Part shown: piece after piece, positions 7,680-16,292 of the stretch
How positions within the stretch are numbered: position 1 is the stretch's first letter
How the letters are laid out: each line of letters opens with the position of its first letter
NCBI GenBank assembly: GCA_958439195.1
Contig: OY288151.1
Coordinates: 186,001-250,000 of the forward strand
Direction of reading: 5' to 3'
DNA length: 64,000 nucleotides
Source of the DNA: an uncultured Paracoccaceae bacterium
GTDB taxonomy: Bacteria > Pseudomonadota > Alphaproteobacteria > Rhodobacterales > Rhodobacteraceae
Notes under the pieces: model-generated
What the model was told of the DNA's origin: nothing
What the model saw: only the letters and a program-made list of their open reading frames with translations
Databases searched by the model: none
Program-made: the position numbers and the translations under genes

Positions 7680-8807
7680 ATGTCCGCGCCGCTTCAGGGC
7701 ATAAAGGTCATTGAACTGGCGCGCATATTGGCCGGCCCCTGGGCCGGCCAAACGCTGGCTGATCTGGGCGCCGACGTGATCAAGGTCGAGGCGCCGGAAG
7801 GCGATGACACCCGCCGCTGGGGCCCCCCCTTCATCGACCGCGATGGTGACCGGTCCGCCGCCTATTTCCATGCCACCAACCGTGGCAAACGCTCCATCAC
7901 CTGCGATTTCCGCACGTCTGAGGGGCAAGAGGTTGTCCGCAAGCTGATCACCGATGCCGATGTGGTGATCGAGAATTTCAAGGTCGGTGGCCTTGCAAAA
8001 TACGGGCTGGACTGGCCGTCCTTGCAGGCCATCAACCCCCGCCTGATCTATTGCTCCATCACCGGTTTTGGCCAAACCGGCCCCTACGCCCACCGCGCCG
8101 GATATGATTTCATCATTCAGGGCATGGCTGGCGTTATGAGCGTGACAGGCGAACCCGATGGCCAGCCGCAAAAGGTGGGCGTCGCCGTCACCGATGTTTT
8201 CACCGGCGTCTATGCCGCCACGGCCATCCTTGCCGCGCTGGTGCAGCGCGGTGTCACAGGCCGGGGCCAACAGATCGACATGGCGCTGATGGACGTGGCC
8301 ACCGCCATCATGGCGAACCAGAACATGAACTACCTGACCACCGGCAATGCCCCGGCCAAGATGGGCAATGCCCACCCGAACCTTGCCCCCTATGCGGTGT
8401 TTGATTGCGCGGATGGCTGGATCATCCTGGCCACCGGAAATGACGGTCAATTCCGCAAACTTTGCGCCATCCTTGGCCTTGATCACATGGCCGACCATCC
8501 CGATTACCTGACCAACGCAGATCGCGTCCGCAACCGCGAACCGATGACTGCGGCCATCACCGCCGCCACGCTGAAATGGAAAAAGTCCGATCTGCTGCAA
8601 GCCTGCGAAGACAACGGCGTTCCCGCAGGCCCGATCAACAACTTGGCCGAAGTCTTTGCCGACCCGCAGGTCATCGCCCGCAAGATGCAGCTTGATCTGG
8701 GCGGCATCCCCGGTGTCCGGTCGCCCTTTACCTTTTCGGATGCCGACCTTGCGCTGGATCGCCCCGCCCCGAAACTGGGCGAACATCAGGACGAGGTTCT
8801 GGGTTAA
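7680..8807 (+). CDS. Family III CoA-transferase (CaiB/BaiF type)
   Basis: Family III enzymes move CoA between carboxylic acids through an aspartyl-CoA intermediate. The N-terminus LQGIKVIELARILAGPWAGQ, the block ADVIKVEAPEGDDTRRWGPP and ENFKVGGLAKYGLD are typical. The expected catalytic Asp is D172 in the VTDVFTGVYAA segment, aligned with D169 of formyl-CoA transferase. The 375 residues are slightly shorter than FRC (about 428) and similar to the succinyl-CoA:mesaconate/citramalate type. The acyl substrate cannot be read from the sequence. The last four bases overlap the end of lpxK, which converges from the other strand. Confidence 0.85.
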   Translation: MSAPLQGIKVIELARILAGPWAGQTLADLGADVIKVEAPEGDDTRRWGPPFIDRDGDRSAAYFHATNRGKRSITCDFRTSEGQEVVRKLITDADVVIENFKVGGLAKYGLDWPSLQAINPRLIYCSITGFGQTGPYAHRAGYDFIIQGMAGVMSVTGEPDGQPQKVGVAVTDVFTGVYAATAILAALVQRGVTGRGQQIDMALMDVATAIMANQNMNYLTTGNAPAKMGNAHPNLAPYAVFDCADGWIILATGNDGQFRKLCAILGLDHMADHPDYLTNADRVRNREPMTAAITAATLKWKKSDLLQACEDNGVPAGPINNLAEVFADPQVIARKMQLDLGGIPGVRSPFTFSDADLALDRPAPKLGEHQDEVLG

Positions 8808-9793
8808 ACCCCGATCCGCGCCAGCGCAGTGTCCAGCGGCGCGGCATCTGCAATCCGCAGCCGCACCGGAAGGGTCAGCACCTTCATCCGAAACGCCGCA
8901 GGCAGGCGCACGGCATCCTTTTCGGTCGTCACCAGTTGCGCCCCCAATCCCCGCGCCTCCAACTCCAGCCGCGCCATCAGCGCATCGGTCAGCGGTTGGT
9001 GATCATCCAGCGCCACCGTTCGCATCACTTCGGCCCCTTCGGCGCGCAGGGTGGTAAAGAACTTTTCGGGGTTGCCGATCCCGGCAAAGGCAATGACACG
9101 CGCCCCCTGCCAATCCATACCCATCTGCAACGGCACCAACTGCCCGGTCAGATGCGGCACCTGGATGTTCGCGCCCCATTGCGCCGCAAACCCGGCCTGC
9201 GCCGCCGCATCGCCGATGGACAGCAGCAGATCAGCCCGCGCTAAGCCCACTGCCACAGGCTCACGCAATGGCCCGGCAGGCAGGCATCGCCCATTGCCAA
9301 AGCCCTGCCGCGCATCCACCACAATCAGGTTCAGGGATTTTTCGACAGACGGGTTTTGAAACCCGTCATCCAGCACGATCACCCGCGCCCCCGCCGCCTC
9401 GGCCGCCCGCACGCCCGCCGCACGGTCCTCCGCCACCCAGACCGGTGCGAAAGCCGACAGCAGCAGCGGCTCATCCCCCACATCAGCCGCACGATGCGCC
9501 CGTTCCTCAACGCGCACCGGCCCCTCCAGCCGCCCGCCATGACCGCGCGAAACGACATGCGCTACCACGCCCCTTGCCGCCAAACGATCTAGCAGGGCGA
9601 TCACCGTGGGTGTCTTGCCCGTCCCCCCGGCATTCAGGTTGCCAACGCAGATCACCGGCACACCCGCCCGATAGCCCGCCGCGCGCAACCGCCGCGCGGT
9701 GCCCGCCGCATAGGCCACCCCCAGCGGGGCCAACAGCCGCGCCGTCAGGGCAGGGCGGTCGGGCGCGGTAAACCAGAATGCCGGCGCGCGCAT
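8804..9793 (-). CDS. lpxK: Tetraacyldisaccharide 4'-kinase LpxK
   Basis: LpxK phosphorylates the 4' position of the lipid A disaccharide precursor at the inner membrane. The N-terminal hydrophobic segment (FWFTAPDRPALTARLLAPLG) anchors the protein. The P-loop GNLNAGGTGKTP is at residues 51-62, and the DDGFQNP motif that positions Mg and substrate lies near the middle. The 329-residue length is normal. The start ATG overlaps the last base of the upstream waaA-like gene, so both are probably translated from one mRNA for lipid A/Kdo assembly. Confidence 0.93.
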   Translation of the reverse strand: MRAPAFWFTAPDRPALTARLLAPLGVAYAAGTARRLRAAGYRAGVPVICVGNLNAGGTGKTPTVIALLDRLAARGVVAHVVSRGHGGRLEGPVRVEERAHRAADVGDEPLLLSAFAPVWVAEDRAAGVRAAEAAGARVIVLDDGFQNPSVEKSLNLIVVDARQGFGNGRCLPAGPLREPVAVGLARADLLLSIGDAAAQAGFAAQWGANIQVPHLTGQLVPLQMGMDWQGARVIAFAGIGNPEKFFTTLRAEGAEVMRTVALDDHQPLTDALMARLELEARGLGAQLVTTEKDAVRLPAAFRMKVLTLPVRLRIADAAPLDTALARIGV

Positions 9794-10989
9794 CAGCCGT
9801 CACCGTCCATGATGCGACGGATCATGGTCAGCACACGTTCTGTCACCTCGGCCCCGTCCGATGCCACGGCCCAGGCCGCCTGCGCCAACCGTGCCGCACG
9901 GTCGGGTGACAACAGGTCGCCCAAAGCCTCGGCCAGATCGGTTGCCGATCCCACGGCCCGCGCCGCCCGCGCCGCACCCAGCCGCCCGAAAGTGGTGCCG
10001 TAAGGCCCGGGTCGCGGCCCATACAAAATGGCCGAACCCAGCGCCGCAGGTTCCAGCGGGTCACGCAAACAGCCGCTTCCACCCAGACTGCCGCCCATGA
10101 ATGTGATGGGGGCCAGCCGATACCACAGCCCGAACTCGCTGCCCGCATCCGCGATATAGACTTCGGTTTCCGTATCCAGCTCTTCATCCTCGGCGCGGCG
10201 TGCGACGGACCAGCCTTCTTCCTTTTCCATCCGCTGCATCAGTGGCCCCACGCGCGTCGCATCCTGCGGCACAACAATCAGCAGCAAACGATGCGCCAGC
10301 CGCAGTGCCGTGCGATGGGCTGCAATAATCGCGCCCTCCTCGGCCTCTGGCAAGGCGGCCGCCAACCAGACAGGCCGCGTCGCCAATTGCCGTGTCAACG
10401 CCTCACGTTCGGCCTCAAGGCAGGGCAGGGCGGCACTTTCCTCTTCCAGCTTTCCAGTAACTTCCACCGCCGAAGGGCTTGCCCCGGCCTTGCGAAAGGC
10501 ACGCGCCGAAGGTTCGTCCAGCGTCAGAACAGCACGAAACTCGGCCAGCAATCCGCGCATCAGGCCGGGAAACCACCCATCCCCACCGCGTGGAAAACTG
10601 GGGTTCCGCGCACCCACCATCAACAAAGGCAGCTTTCGCAGAATCACCTCATGCAACAGCGCGGGCCGCAGTTCACCATCCGCCATGATCGCAATTTCCG
10701 GCCGCCAATGATCCAGAAATGCCGCAGCCAAAGCAGGTAGGTCGGAGGGGGGGGGCTGAACCACAATGCCCGTCCGCCCCGGCAATGGATCGGCGCAGGT
10801 CAGCAGCACCGTCACGCCATCCTCTTCATACAGCCGTCGGGATAACTCCATCAAGGACCGCGCCGCATCGCGCCCCGGCGCATGCATCCAGACCAACCGC
10901 CCAGCAGGTCGGGCCGGACGGTCCGGCACCGCCACCGCTTCGCGCCGGTTCGCCAGGTTGTAAAGCGTAAGGCCGAGTGAATAGGCCAT
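9793..10989 (-). CDS. waaA: WaaA/KdtA-like Kdo transferase (GT30), divergent
   Basis: WaaA transfers Kdo from CMP-Kdo to lipid IVA on the inner membrane. Family features are the MAYSLGLTLYN start, a TGKLEEES linker near the domain boundary, and the nucleotide-site segment TFMGGSL followed by RDPLEPAALG, the equivalent of the usual GG(x)NPLEPA. Two canonical N-domain motifs are altered. The region expected to read HAxSVGE reads WMHAPGRDAARS, and the EPELWPN region reads AIMADGELRP. The general base Glu of SVGE is therefore not visible. The position immediately before lpxK supports a lipid A/Kdo role. It may be a diverged WaaA or a paralogue with another acceptor. Confidence 0.75.
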   Translation of the reverse strand: MAYSLGLTLYNLANRREAVAVPDRPARPAGRLVWMHAPGRDAARSLMELSRRLYEEDGVTVLLTCADPLPGRTGIVVQPPPSDLPALAAAFLDHWRPEIAIMADGELRPALLHEVILRKLPLLMVGARNPSFPRGGDGWFPGLMRGLLAEFRAVLTLDEPSARAFRKAGASPSAVEVTGKLEEESAALPCLEAEREALTRQLATRPVWLAAALPEAEEGAIIAAHRTALRLAHRLLLIVVPQDATRVGPLMQRMEKEEGWSVARRAEDEELDTETEVYIADAGSEFGLWYRLAPITFMGGSLGGSGCLRDPLEPAALGSAILYGPRPGPYGTTFGRLGAARAARAVGSATDLAEALGDLLSPDRAARLAQAAWAVASDGAEVTERVLTMIRRIMDGDG

Positions 10990-11001
10990 CAGGTGCGGCG
11001 C

Positions 11002-11247
11002 TTACATGCCCAACGCTTCAGTCGCCGATCCTGCCTGCTCTTCATCCCGCAGACGGTGAATATGCGCGATGAAATAGCGCATATGTGCATTGTCCACTGT
11101 TCGTTGCGCCTCGGACTTCCAGGCCGAAAAGGCGCTGGCATAGTCGGGATACATCCCGACGATATGAATCTGGCTGACATCCCTGAACACGTTCTTTTCA
11201 GGTGTTACCAACTCGCCGCCGAAGACAAGGTGAAGGCGCTGCGTCAT
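11002..11247 (-). CDS. DUF4170 protein
   Basis: This is a small soluble protein of 81 residues that I recognise as the DUF4170 type common in alphaproteobacteria. The pattern is LHLVFGGEL, then IHIVGMYPDYASAFSAWKSEAQRTVDNAHMRYFIAHIHRL. It has no signal peptide and no membrane segment. The family has no established function. Twelve bases separate its stop from the start of the waaA-like gene in the same direction, so it is probably the first gene of a DUF4170-waaA-lpxK transcript. Confidence 0.85.
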   Translation of the reverse strand: MTQRLHLVFGGELVTPEKNVFRDVSQIHIVGMYPDYASAFSAWKSEAQRTVDNAHMRYFIAHIHRLRDEEQAGSATEALGM

Positions 11248-11518
11248 GGTTTTCCGCTCCGGGAGATAAGGGTCGTCTTGTTCGCGCGCAGGGTAACGCC
11301 CCCCACCGCAGGGTCAAGCCAGCGCCGCCCCAACCTGCCTGCAATGCTGCACTGCAAAACCATTGCTATACAAATCCACGATTTTGCCCTATGCCCCGCT
11401 GACGGCCCGACGATTCCGGGGCAGGCGGCGGTTTTGGGAGGCCGGTCCTGCGAAGGGGAATGAGGTGCCGGTATAAGGTACTTCACGGGCGCAATACGCC
11501 GCCCCTTCAGGATATGAC

Positions 11519-13975
11519 ATGACAGATACGACGATTGCCGCGCCTCTGGCTGCGGCCCTTTCGGCCAAGGGATATAAAACCCTTACGGCCGTTCAAACCG
11601 CCATGCTTGGTGAAGAAGTCGCCGGCCGCGATCTGCTGGTTTCGGCCCAGACGGGTTCGGGCAAGACGGTGGCCTTTGGCCTTGCCATAGCCCCAGATGT
11701 TCTTGGCACGCAGGATCGCCTGCTGTTTGCCGACCGCCCCCTTGCCCTGATTGTCGCCCCGACGCGGGAACTGGCGCAGCAGGTGCAGCGCGAATTTGAA
11801 TGGCTTTATGCCGATGCCGGGGCAGTTCTTGCCTCTTGTGTCGGTGGTATGGATTACCGCAACGAACGCCGCGCACTTGATCGTGGCGCGCATATCGTGG
11901 TCGGCACGCCCGGCCGTCTGCGCGACCATATCGAACGCAAGTCGCTTGATCTGTCGGGGATCAAGGCCGTTGTTCTGGACGAAGCCGATGAAATGCTTGA
12001 CCTGGGCTTTGCCGAGGATCTGGAATTCATCCTTGCCGCCGCGTCCGAGGAACGGCGCACCCTGATGTTTTCGGCAACTGTGCCGAAAGAAATCGAAAAG
12101 CTGGCGGGCACCTTCCAGAAGGATGCCCTTCGCATCGCCGCCCAGGGCGAAGCGAAACAGCACGTCGATATCGAATATCGCGCCCTGTCGGTTCAGGCCC
12201 GCGACAAGGAACACGCGATCTTCAACGTGCTGCGGTTCTACGAATCGCAGACGGCCATCGTTTTTTGCAAGACGCGGGCAAACGTGAACCACCTTTACGC
12301 CCGCATGGCGAACCGTGGATTTCAGGCCGTGGCCCTGTCTGGCGAACTTAGCCAGCAGGAACGGATGCATGCGTTGCAGGCACTGCGTGATGGGCGCGCC
12401 CGTGTTTGCATCGCCACCGATGTCGCCGCGCGCGGGATCGACCTTCCGGGTCTGGAACTGGTGATTCACGCTGACTTGCCGTCCAATTCGGAAACCATGC
12501 TGCACCGATCGGGCCGCACGGGCCGTGCTGGGCGCAAGGGCGTTTCAGCCCTGATCGTTCCGCCCGCCGAATTCCGCAAGGCACAGCGCCTGCTGCAAGG
12601 CGCCAAGGTCGTCGCCGAATGGGGCAAGGCCCCCAGCGCCGAAGAAGTGCAGGAAAAGGATGATCTGCGCCTGATCGAACACCCCGCGCTTGCGCAGGAT
12701 GTGGGCGATGAGGCGGACATGGCCGCCACTCTGCTGGCCGAATACGGTGCCGACAAGGTTGCCGCCGCCTTCATCCGCCTTTGGCGCGAAGGCCGCTCGG
12801 CGCCTGAGGTTCTGTCCGATGCCGTCACCCCTGCCGCCTCTGCCCCGCGTGAACGTGGCGAGTTTGGCCCGTCGGTCTGGTTTAAACTGTCGGTTGGTCA
12901 CACTGGCCGGGCCGAGGCGCGTTGGCTGCTGCCCAAGATTTGCGAAACCGGGTCCATCTCCAAAGATGGCATCGGCGCGATCCGGGTGCAGCAGGACCAT
13001 ACCCTTGTGCAAATCGCGGAACCGCTTGCTGGCAAATTCGGCGCAATGGTTGAAATCGAACCGGGCCTTATGATGGAACGGATCGAAGGCGAACCGTCGA
13101 TGGAACGCCCGGAACGCCCCACGGCACGGCCAACTGCGCGGCCAAATTCACGTCCGGCCCCGACTGCGCGTCCTGAACGCCGCGAGACGCCAAAACCGGT
13201 GCGCGAAGAGCAGGCAGAAAAGCCCGCCTATTCCGGCAAACCGCCGCGTATCGTCGAAGATGACGCCCCCGCATGGTCGCCGTTGGAGGCATCACAATCC
13301 GCCCCCGCCGCCGCGCCCGCACCGCGTGAAGAGCGTCCGCGCAAACCCTATGCCCCACGCGATGACGCACCGCGCAAGCCCTATGCACCCCGTGTCGAAG
13401 GCGACCGAAAGCCCTATGCGCCGCGTGGTGATGCGGAACGCAAGCCCTATGCACCCCGTGCTGAAGGCGATCGCAAGCCCTATGCGCCGCGTGGTGATGC
13501 GGAACGCAAGCCCTATGCACCCCGTGCCGAAGGTGACCGCAAACCCTATGCGCCGCGCGAAGATCGCGGAACGGATGACCGCAAACCCCGCTGGAAGGCT
13601 GAAGGCGCGCCAAAATCGGCTGGCTTCAAATCTCATGGCGGCAGCGCAGATCGCCCTGCCAAGGCGACGGGATACAAATCCCACGCCACCGCATCTGCGG
13701 GTGACAAGCCCAAAGGTGACTGGGCACCCCGCAAGCCGCGCGCTGAAGGTGATGCCCCCGCCCGCGCACCGCGCGCCGCTGGTGCAAAGCCAGAATGGAA
13801 ACCCAAGGGTGAAGGTAAACCTGCCTACAAACCGCGCAGCGCCGAAGGGCCGGATCAACGGCCCTTCCGGGGCAAGCCGGCAGGCGGAAAACCCGCCCCG
13901 CGCGCCAAACCCGCCGCACCCAGAACGGATGCCAAGGACACGTCAAAGCGCTTTGTTCCGCCAAAGAAGAAGTGA
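11519..13975 (+). CDS. DEAD-box RNA helicase with DbpA-like RNA-binding domain and repeat tail
   Basis: This ATP-dependent RNA helicase has all core motifs: AQTGSGKT (43-50), PTRELAQQ (81-88), TPGRL (130-134), DEAD (154-157), SAT (185-187) and HRSGRTGRAG near 323-332. Residues about 445-520 resemble the DbpA/DeaD C-terminal RNA-binding domain (VWFKLSVGHTGRAEARWLLPKIC). The last 290 residues are Pro/Lys/Arg-rich and disordered, with seven consecutive copies of an 11-residue unit RKPYAPRxxxx (about 608-684). The likely role is ribosome assembly or RNA remodelling, as for DeaD/CsdA. The gene lies on the strand opposite to the LPS genes on its left and cysQ on its right. It ends at a bidirectional terminator shared with cysQ. 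Confidence 0.92.
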   Translation: MTDTTIAAPLAAALSAKGYKTLTAVQTAMLGEEVAGRDLLVSAQTGSGKTVAFGLAIAPDVLGTQDRLLFADRPLALIVAPTRELAQQVQREFEWLYADAGAVLASCVGGMDYRNERRALDRGAHIVVGTPGRLRDHIERKSLDLSGIKAVVLDEADEMLDLGFAEDLEFILAAASEERRTLMFSATVPKEIEKLAGTFQKDALRIAAQGEAKQHVDIEYRALSVQARDKEHAIFNVLRFYESQTAIVFCKTRANVNHLYARMANRGFQAVALSGELSQQERMHALQALRDGRARVCIATDVAARGIDLPGLELVIHADLPSNSETMLHRSGRTGRAGRKGVSALIVPPAEFRKAQRLLQGAKVVAEWGKAPSAEEVQEKDDLRLIEHPALAQDVGDEADMAATLLAEYGADKVAAAFIRLWREGRSAPEVLSDAVTPAASAPRERGEFGPSVWFKLSVGHTGRAEARWLLPKICETGSISKDGIGAIRVQQDHTLVQIAEPLAGKFGAMVEIEPGLMMERIEGEPSMERPERPTARPTARPNSRPAPTARPERRETPKPVREEQAEKPAYSGKPPRIVEDDAPAWSPLEASQSAPAAAPAPREERPRKPYAPRDDAPRKPYAPRVEGDRKPYAPRGDAERKPYAPRAEGDRKPYAPRGDAERKPYAPRAEGDRKPYAPREDRGTDDRKPRWKAEGAPKSAGFKSHGGSADRPAKATGYKSHATASAGDKPKGDWAPRKPRAEGDAPARAPRAAGAKPEWKPKGEGKPAYKPRSAEGPDQRPFRGKPAGGKPAPRAKPAAPRTDAKDTSKRFVPPKKK
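13340..13570 (+). repeat. Seven 33-bp coding tandem repeats in the helicase tail
   Basis: The repeats encode RKPYAPR followed by DDAP, VEGD, GDAE, AEGD, GDAE, AEGD and EDRG. Copies 3 to 6 alternate in a 66-bp higher-order period (GDAE/AEGD), which points to recent unequal crossing-over or slippage. Confidence 0.9.
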
Positions 13976-13990
13976 TCTGACAGAATGACG

Positions 13991-14019
13991 AAAAGGCCGC
14001 CCATCGGGGCGGCCTTTTT
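13991..14019. terminator. Bidirectional terminator between helicase and cysQ
   Basis: GGCCGCCC (13995-14002) and GGGCGGCC (14007-14014) pair perfectly around ATCG. A run of A (13991-13994) precedes and a run of T (14015-14019) follows, so it can stop both converging transcripts. Confidence 0.88.
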
Positions 14020-14041
14020 CATGAAGGTTGTGTCTGATCGT

Positions 14042-14851
14042 CTAGACTGTTGCCAAACGTGCCATCAGCGCACGGTGCAACCCCGGTGCCGCGACGACCA
14101 ACCCATCGGCCTTTGGCACAGCCTCGTTGAACCGCAGCGCCATGCCATGCCGATCCGAAACCATCGCCCCGGCACGGGACGCGATCAGGCTGCCTGCCGC
14201 GATGTCCCATTCCCAGCCCTGCCGAAAGCTCAGCATCCCGTCAAACCGCCCCTGACCGACCAGCGCCAGCCTATAGGCCACCGATGCACGGAAGCTGCGT
14301 TTCACATCCGGCACCCCGCCCGGCCAATGCTCCGGCCTCAGGTTCACCGCAGGCGTCAGGATATTCGCCCCCTCGGTGCCCGCAATCGTACTGGCCCGGA
14401 TCGGTTCGCCGTTCAACATGGCAGGCCCGTCATGGCGTGCTGCGAACATCCGGTCCAGCGCGGGCAGGAAAACCACCCCTGCCGTCACCTTGCCGTTGCG
14501 GGCAATGGCCAGCGAATGGCTGAAACTGTCCTCGCCTGCGATAAAGGCCCGTGTCCCGTCAATCGGATCAAGGATAAAGACAAACTCCCGCTCCAGCCGT
14601 GCCAGATCATCTGGCGTCTCTTCGGACAGCCAGCCGTAGTCTGGACGCGCCCCCCGCAGGGTTTTCGCCAGCGCGTCATTGACCGCGTGATCCGCCTCTG
14701 TCACCGGGCCTTCATCGCCCTTGTCCCAGACCTTGGGGTTACGCTTCCAGAAGCGCAGGGCGATCTTGCCCGCCTCGCGCGCCGCGCGGGTCAGAAGGGC
14801 AAGGTCATCTTCGGCCGAAGAATCAGGCACCGGCAAGGGTAAGCCCGTCAA
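14042..14851 (-). CDS. cysQ: 3'(2'),5'-bisphosphate nucleotidase CysQ (inositol-phosphatase fold)
   Basis: CysQ hydrolyses 3'-phosphoadenosine 5'-phosphate, a by-product of sulfate assimilation. Metal-binding motifs of the inositol monophosphatase superfamily are present: EET near residue 78, DPIDGT at 95-100 and WEWDIAAG with D216. DPIDGT followed by RAFIAGEDSFSHSLAI is of the CysQ kind, but other members of the superfamily cannot be fully excluded. The 269-residue length is typical. The start overlaps the end of the pmbA/tldE gene by 29 bases on the same strand, so translation is probably coupled. Confidence 0.82.
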   Translation of the reverse strand: MTGLPLPVPDSSAEDDLALLTRAAREAGKIALRFWKRNPKVWDKGDEGPVTEADHAVNDALAKTLRGARPDYGWLSEETPDDLARLEREFVFILDPIDGTRAFIAGEDSFSHSLAIARNGKVTAGVVFLPALDRMFAARHDGPAMLNGEPIRASTIAGTEGANILTPAVNLRPEHWPGGVPDVKRSFRASVAYRLALVGQGRFDGMLSFRQGWEWDIAAGSLIASRAGAMVSDRHGMALRFNEAVPKADGLVVAAPGLHRALMARLATV

Positions 14852-16166
14852 TCAGGCAGGATGGCACCCGCGTCGAAAGATGCGCCCGTGCGTCATTCGC
14901 CGGGATTAACCGCAGCAGCATGTCGCGCAGGTTGCCCGCGATGGTGCATTCATTCACGGGGTGCGAAATCACCCCATCCTGCACCCAGAACCCCGCCGCC
15001 CCGCGCGAATAATCCCCCGTCGTCGGATTGATCGTCGATCCGATCATCGACGTCACATAAAGCCCCGTCCCCATATCGCGGATCAGGTCTTCACGTGTCC
15101 GCGTGCCTTGGGTCAGGTCGATGTTCGATGTCGAAGGCGACGGCGGCGAAGATGTCCCGCGCGACGCATTCGCCGTGCTGGCCATTCCCAGCTTGCGCCC
15201 TGTGGCAAGGTCCAGCGTCCAGCCCGTCAGGATGCCGTTCTCCACGATCGCCCGTCGCTGCGTCGGCAACCCTTCGCCATCGAACGGACGGGATGAAGAT
15301 ATGCGCGGCCGGTGCGGATCTTCGATCACCGACAGCCCTTCAGGCAAAACCTGGCTTCCAAGCGCATCGCGCAGCCAGCTTGCCCCCCGCGCAATCGCCG
15401 CGCCGTTCACGGCAGAAAGCAGATGCCCGATCAGCGACGATGCCACCCGTTCGTCAAACAAAACCGGATAGGTTCCCGTCACCGGCTTTACCGCCCCGGC
15501 ACGCGCCAACGCCCGTTCTGCGGCCAGCGCACCGATTCCATCAGCCCCCGGAAGATCGGATTGATAGGTCCGCGACTCGCCCGCCCAATCCCGCTCCATC
15601 CCCGTGCCTTCGCCAGTAAAGGCCACAGCCGAAATAGACCGCGAGGTGCGGGCATAGCCGCCGGAAAACCCGTTCGACGCGGCCAGATGCATGGATCGGC
15701 TGGAATAGCCGGCCGATGCTTCAACCTGCGTGATCCCCTTTGACGCCATTGCCGCGGCTTCGACGGCGCGGCAATCGGCCTCCAGCATGGCGGCGTCCGG
15801 CTCTGCCGCCGGATCTGTCAGGTCCAACGCCGCCAGATCCCAGCCGCGCGCAATCTGCCCCGCATCGGCCAGCCCGGCATATGGGTCATTCGGGGCTTCG
15901 CGCGCCATGGCGACGGCCCGTTCCGCCAGTGCCGCAATCGTCCGATCCGAAAGATCAGAGGCCGAAACACAGGCCTGCCGTCCACCGAACAGCACCCGCA
16001 ACCCGATTTCCGTTCCTTCGGCGCGCTCCGCCTGTTCCAGTTTGCCCGCCCGCACATCAATGGTCAGCGATGTGCCCTGCACGGCCAGAGCATCCGCCGC
16101 CTCGGCCCCTGCCTTTTTGGCAGCATCCAGCAATCGGTCGGTCAGTTCGGCAAGCGAGGCTGTCAT
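14823..16166 (-). CDS. pmbA: PmbA/TldE-family protein (TldD/E protease partner)
   Basis: TldE/PmbA is the non-metal-binding partner of the TldD protease, which together process peptides such as microcins and degrade unfolded peptides. The segments LAVQGTSLTIDVRAGKLEQAERAEGTEIGLRVLFGG, the QVEASAGYSSRSMHLAASNGFSGGY region, a central PVLFDERVASSLIGHLLSAVNG and the C-terminal RGAAGFWVQDG (about 396-406) are typical. The start at 16166 is preceded by GAAGGA on the minus strand and gives 447 residues, the normal size. The extra 39 codons of a longer frame lack similarity. No tldD lies within the window. Confidence 0.87.
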   Translation of the reverse strand: MTASLAELTDRLLDAAKKAGAEAADALAVQGTSLTIDVRAGKLEQAERAEGTEIGLRVLFGGRQACVSASDLSDRTIAALAERAVAMAREAPNDPYAGLADAGQIARGWDLAALDLTDPAAEPDAAMLEADCRAVEAAAMASKGITQVEASAGYSSRSMHLAASNGFSGGYARTSRSISAVAFTGEGTGMERDWAGESRTYQSDLPGADGIGALAAERALARAGAVKPVTGTYPVLFDERVASSLIGHLLSAVNGAAIARGASWLRDALGSQVLPEGLSVIEDPHRPRISSSRPFDGEGLPTQRRAIVENGILTGWTLDLATGRKLGMASTANASRGTSSPPSPSTSNIDLTQGTRTREDLIRDMGTGLYVTSMIGSTINPTTGDYSRGAAGFWVQDGVISHPVNECTIAGNLRDMLLRLIPANDARAHLSTRVPSCLIDGLTLAGA

Positions 16167-16245
16167 GGCAATTCCTTCGTCCCTACGCGGTGGAGGTAGT
16201 CCGCCACGCCCCCCTGTGCAAGCCGCCGCCAAAGCCCCTGCCATG

Positions 16246-16273
16246 AAAAAGCCCCCGCAAATCCTGCGGGGGC
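16246..16273 (-). terminator. Terminator after the DUF2125 gene
   Basis: On the minus strand, GCCCCCGCA (16273-16265) and TGCGGGGGC (16259-16251) pair perfectly over a 5-base loop, followed by five T residues (plus-strand A at 16246-16250). Confidence 0.88.
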
Positions 16274-16292
16274 CGGTCTTCATGGCTTTGGC

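Noticed and set aside
7653..8786. 377-codon minus strand frame
   Set aside because: Antisense to the family III CoA-transferase.
13340..13570. Possible CRISPR array (regular repeats)
   Set aside because: Repeats are contiguous, in frame with the helicase gene and have no spacers.
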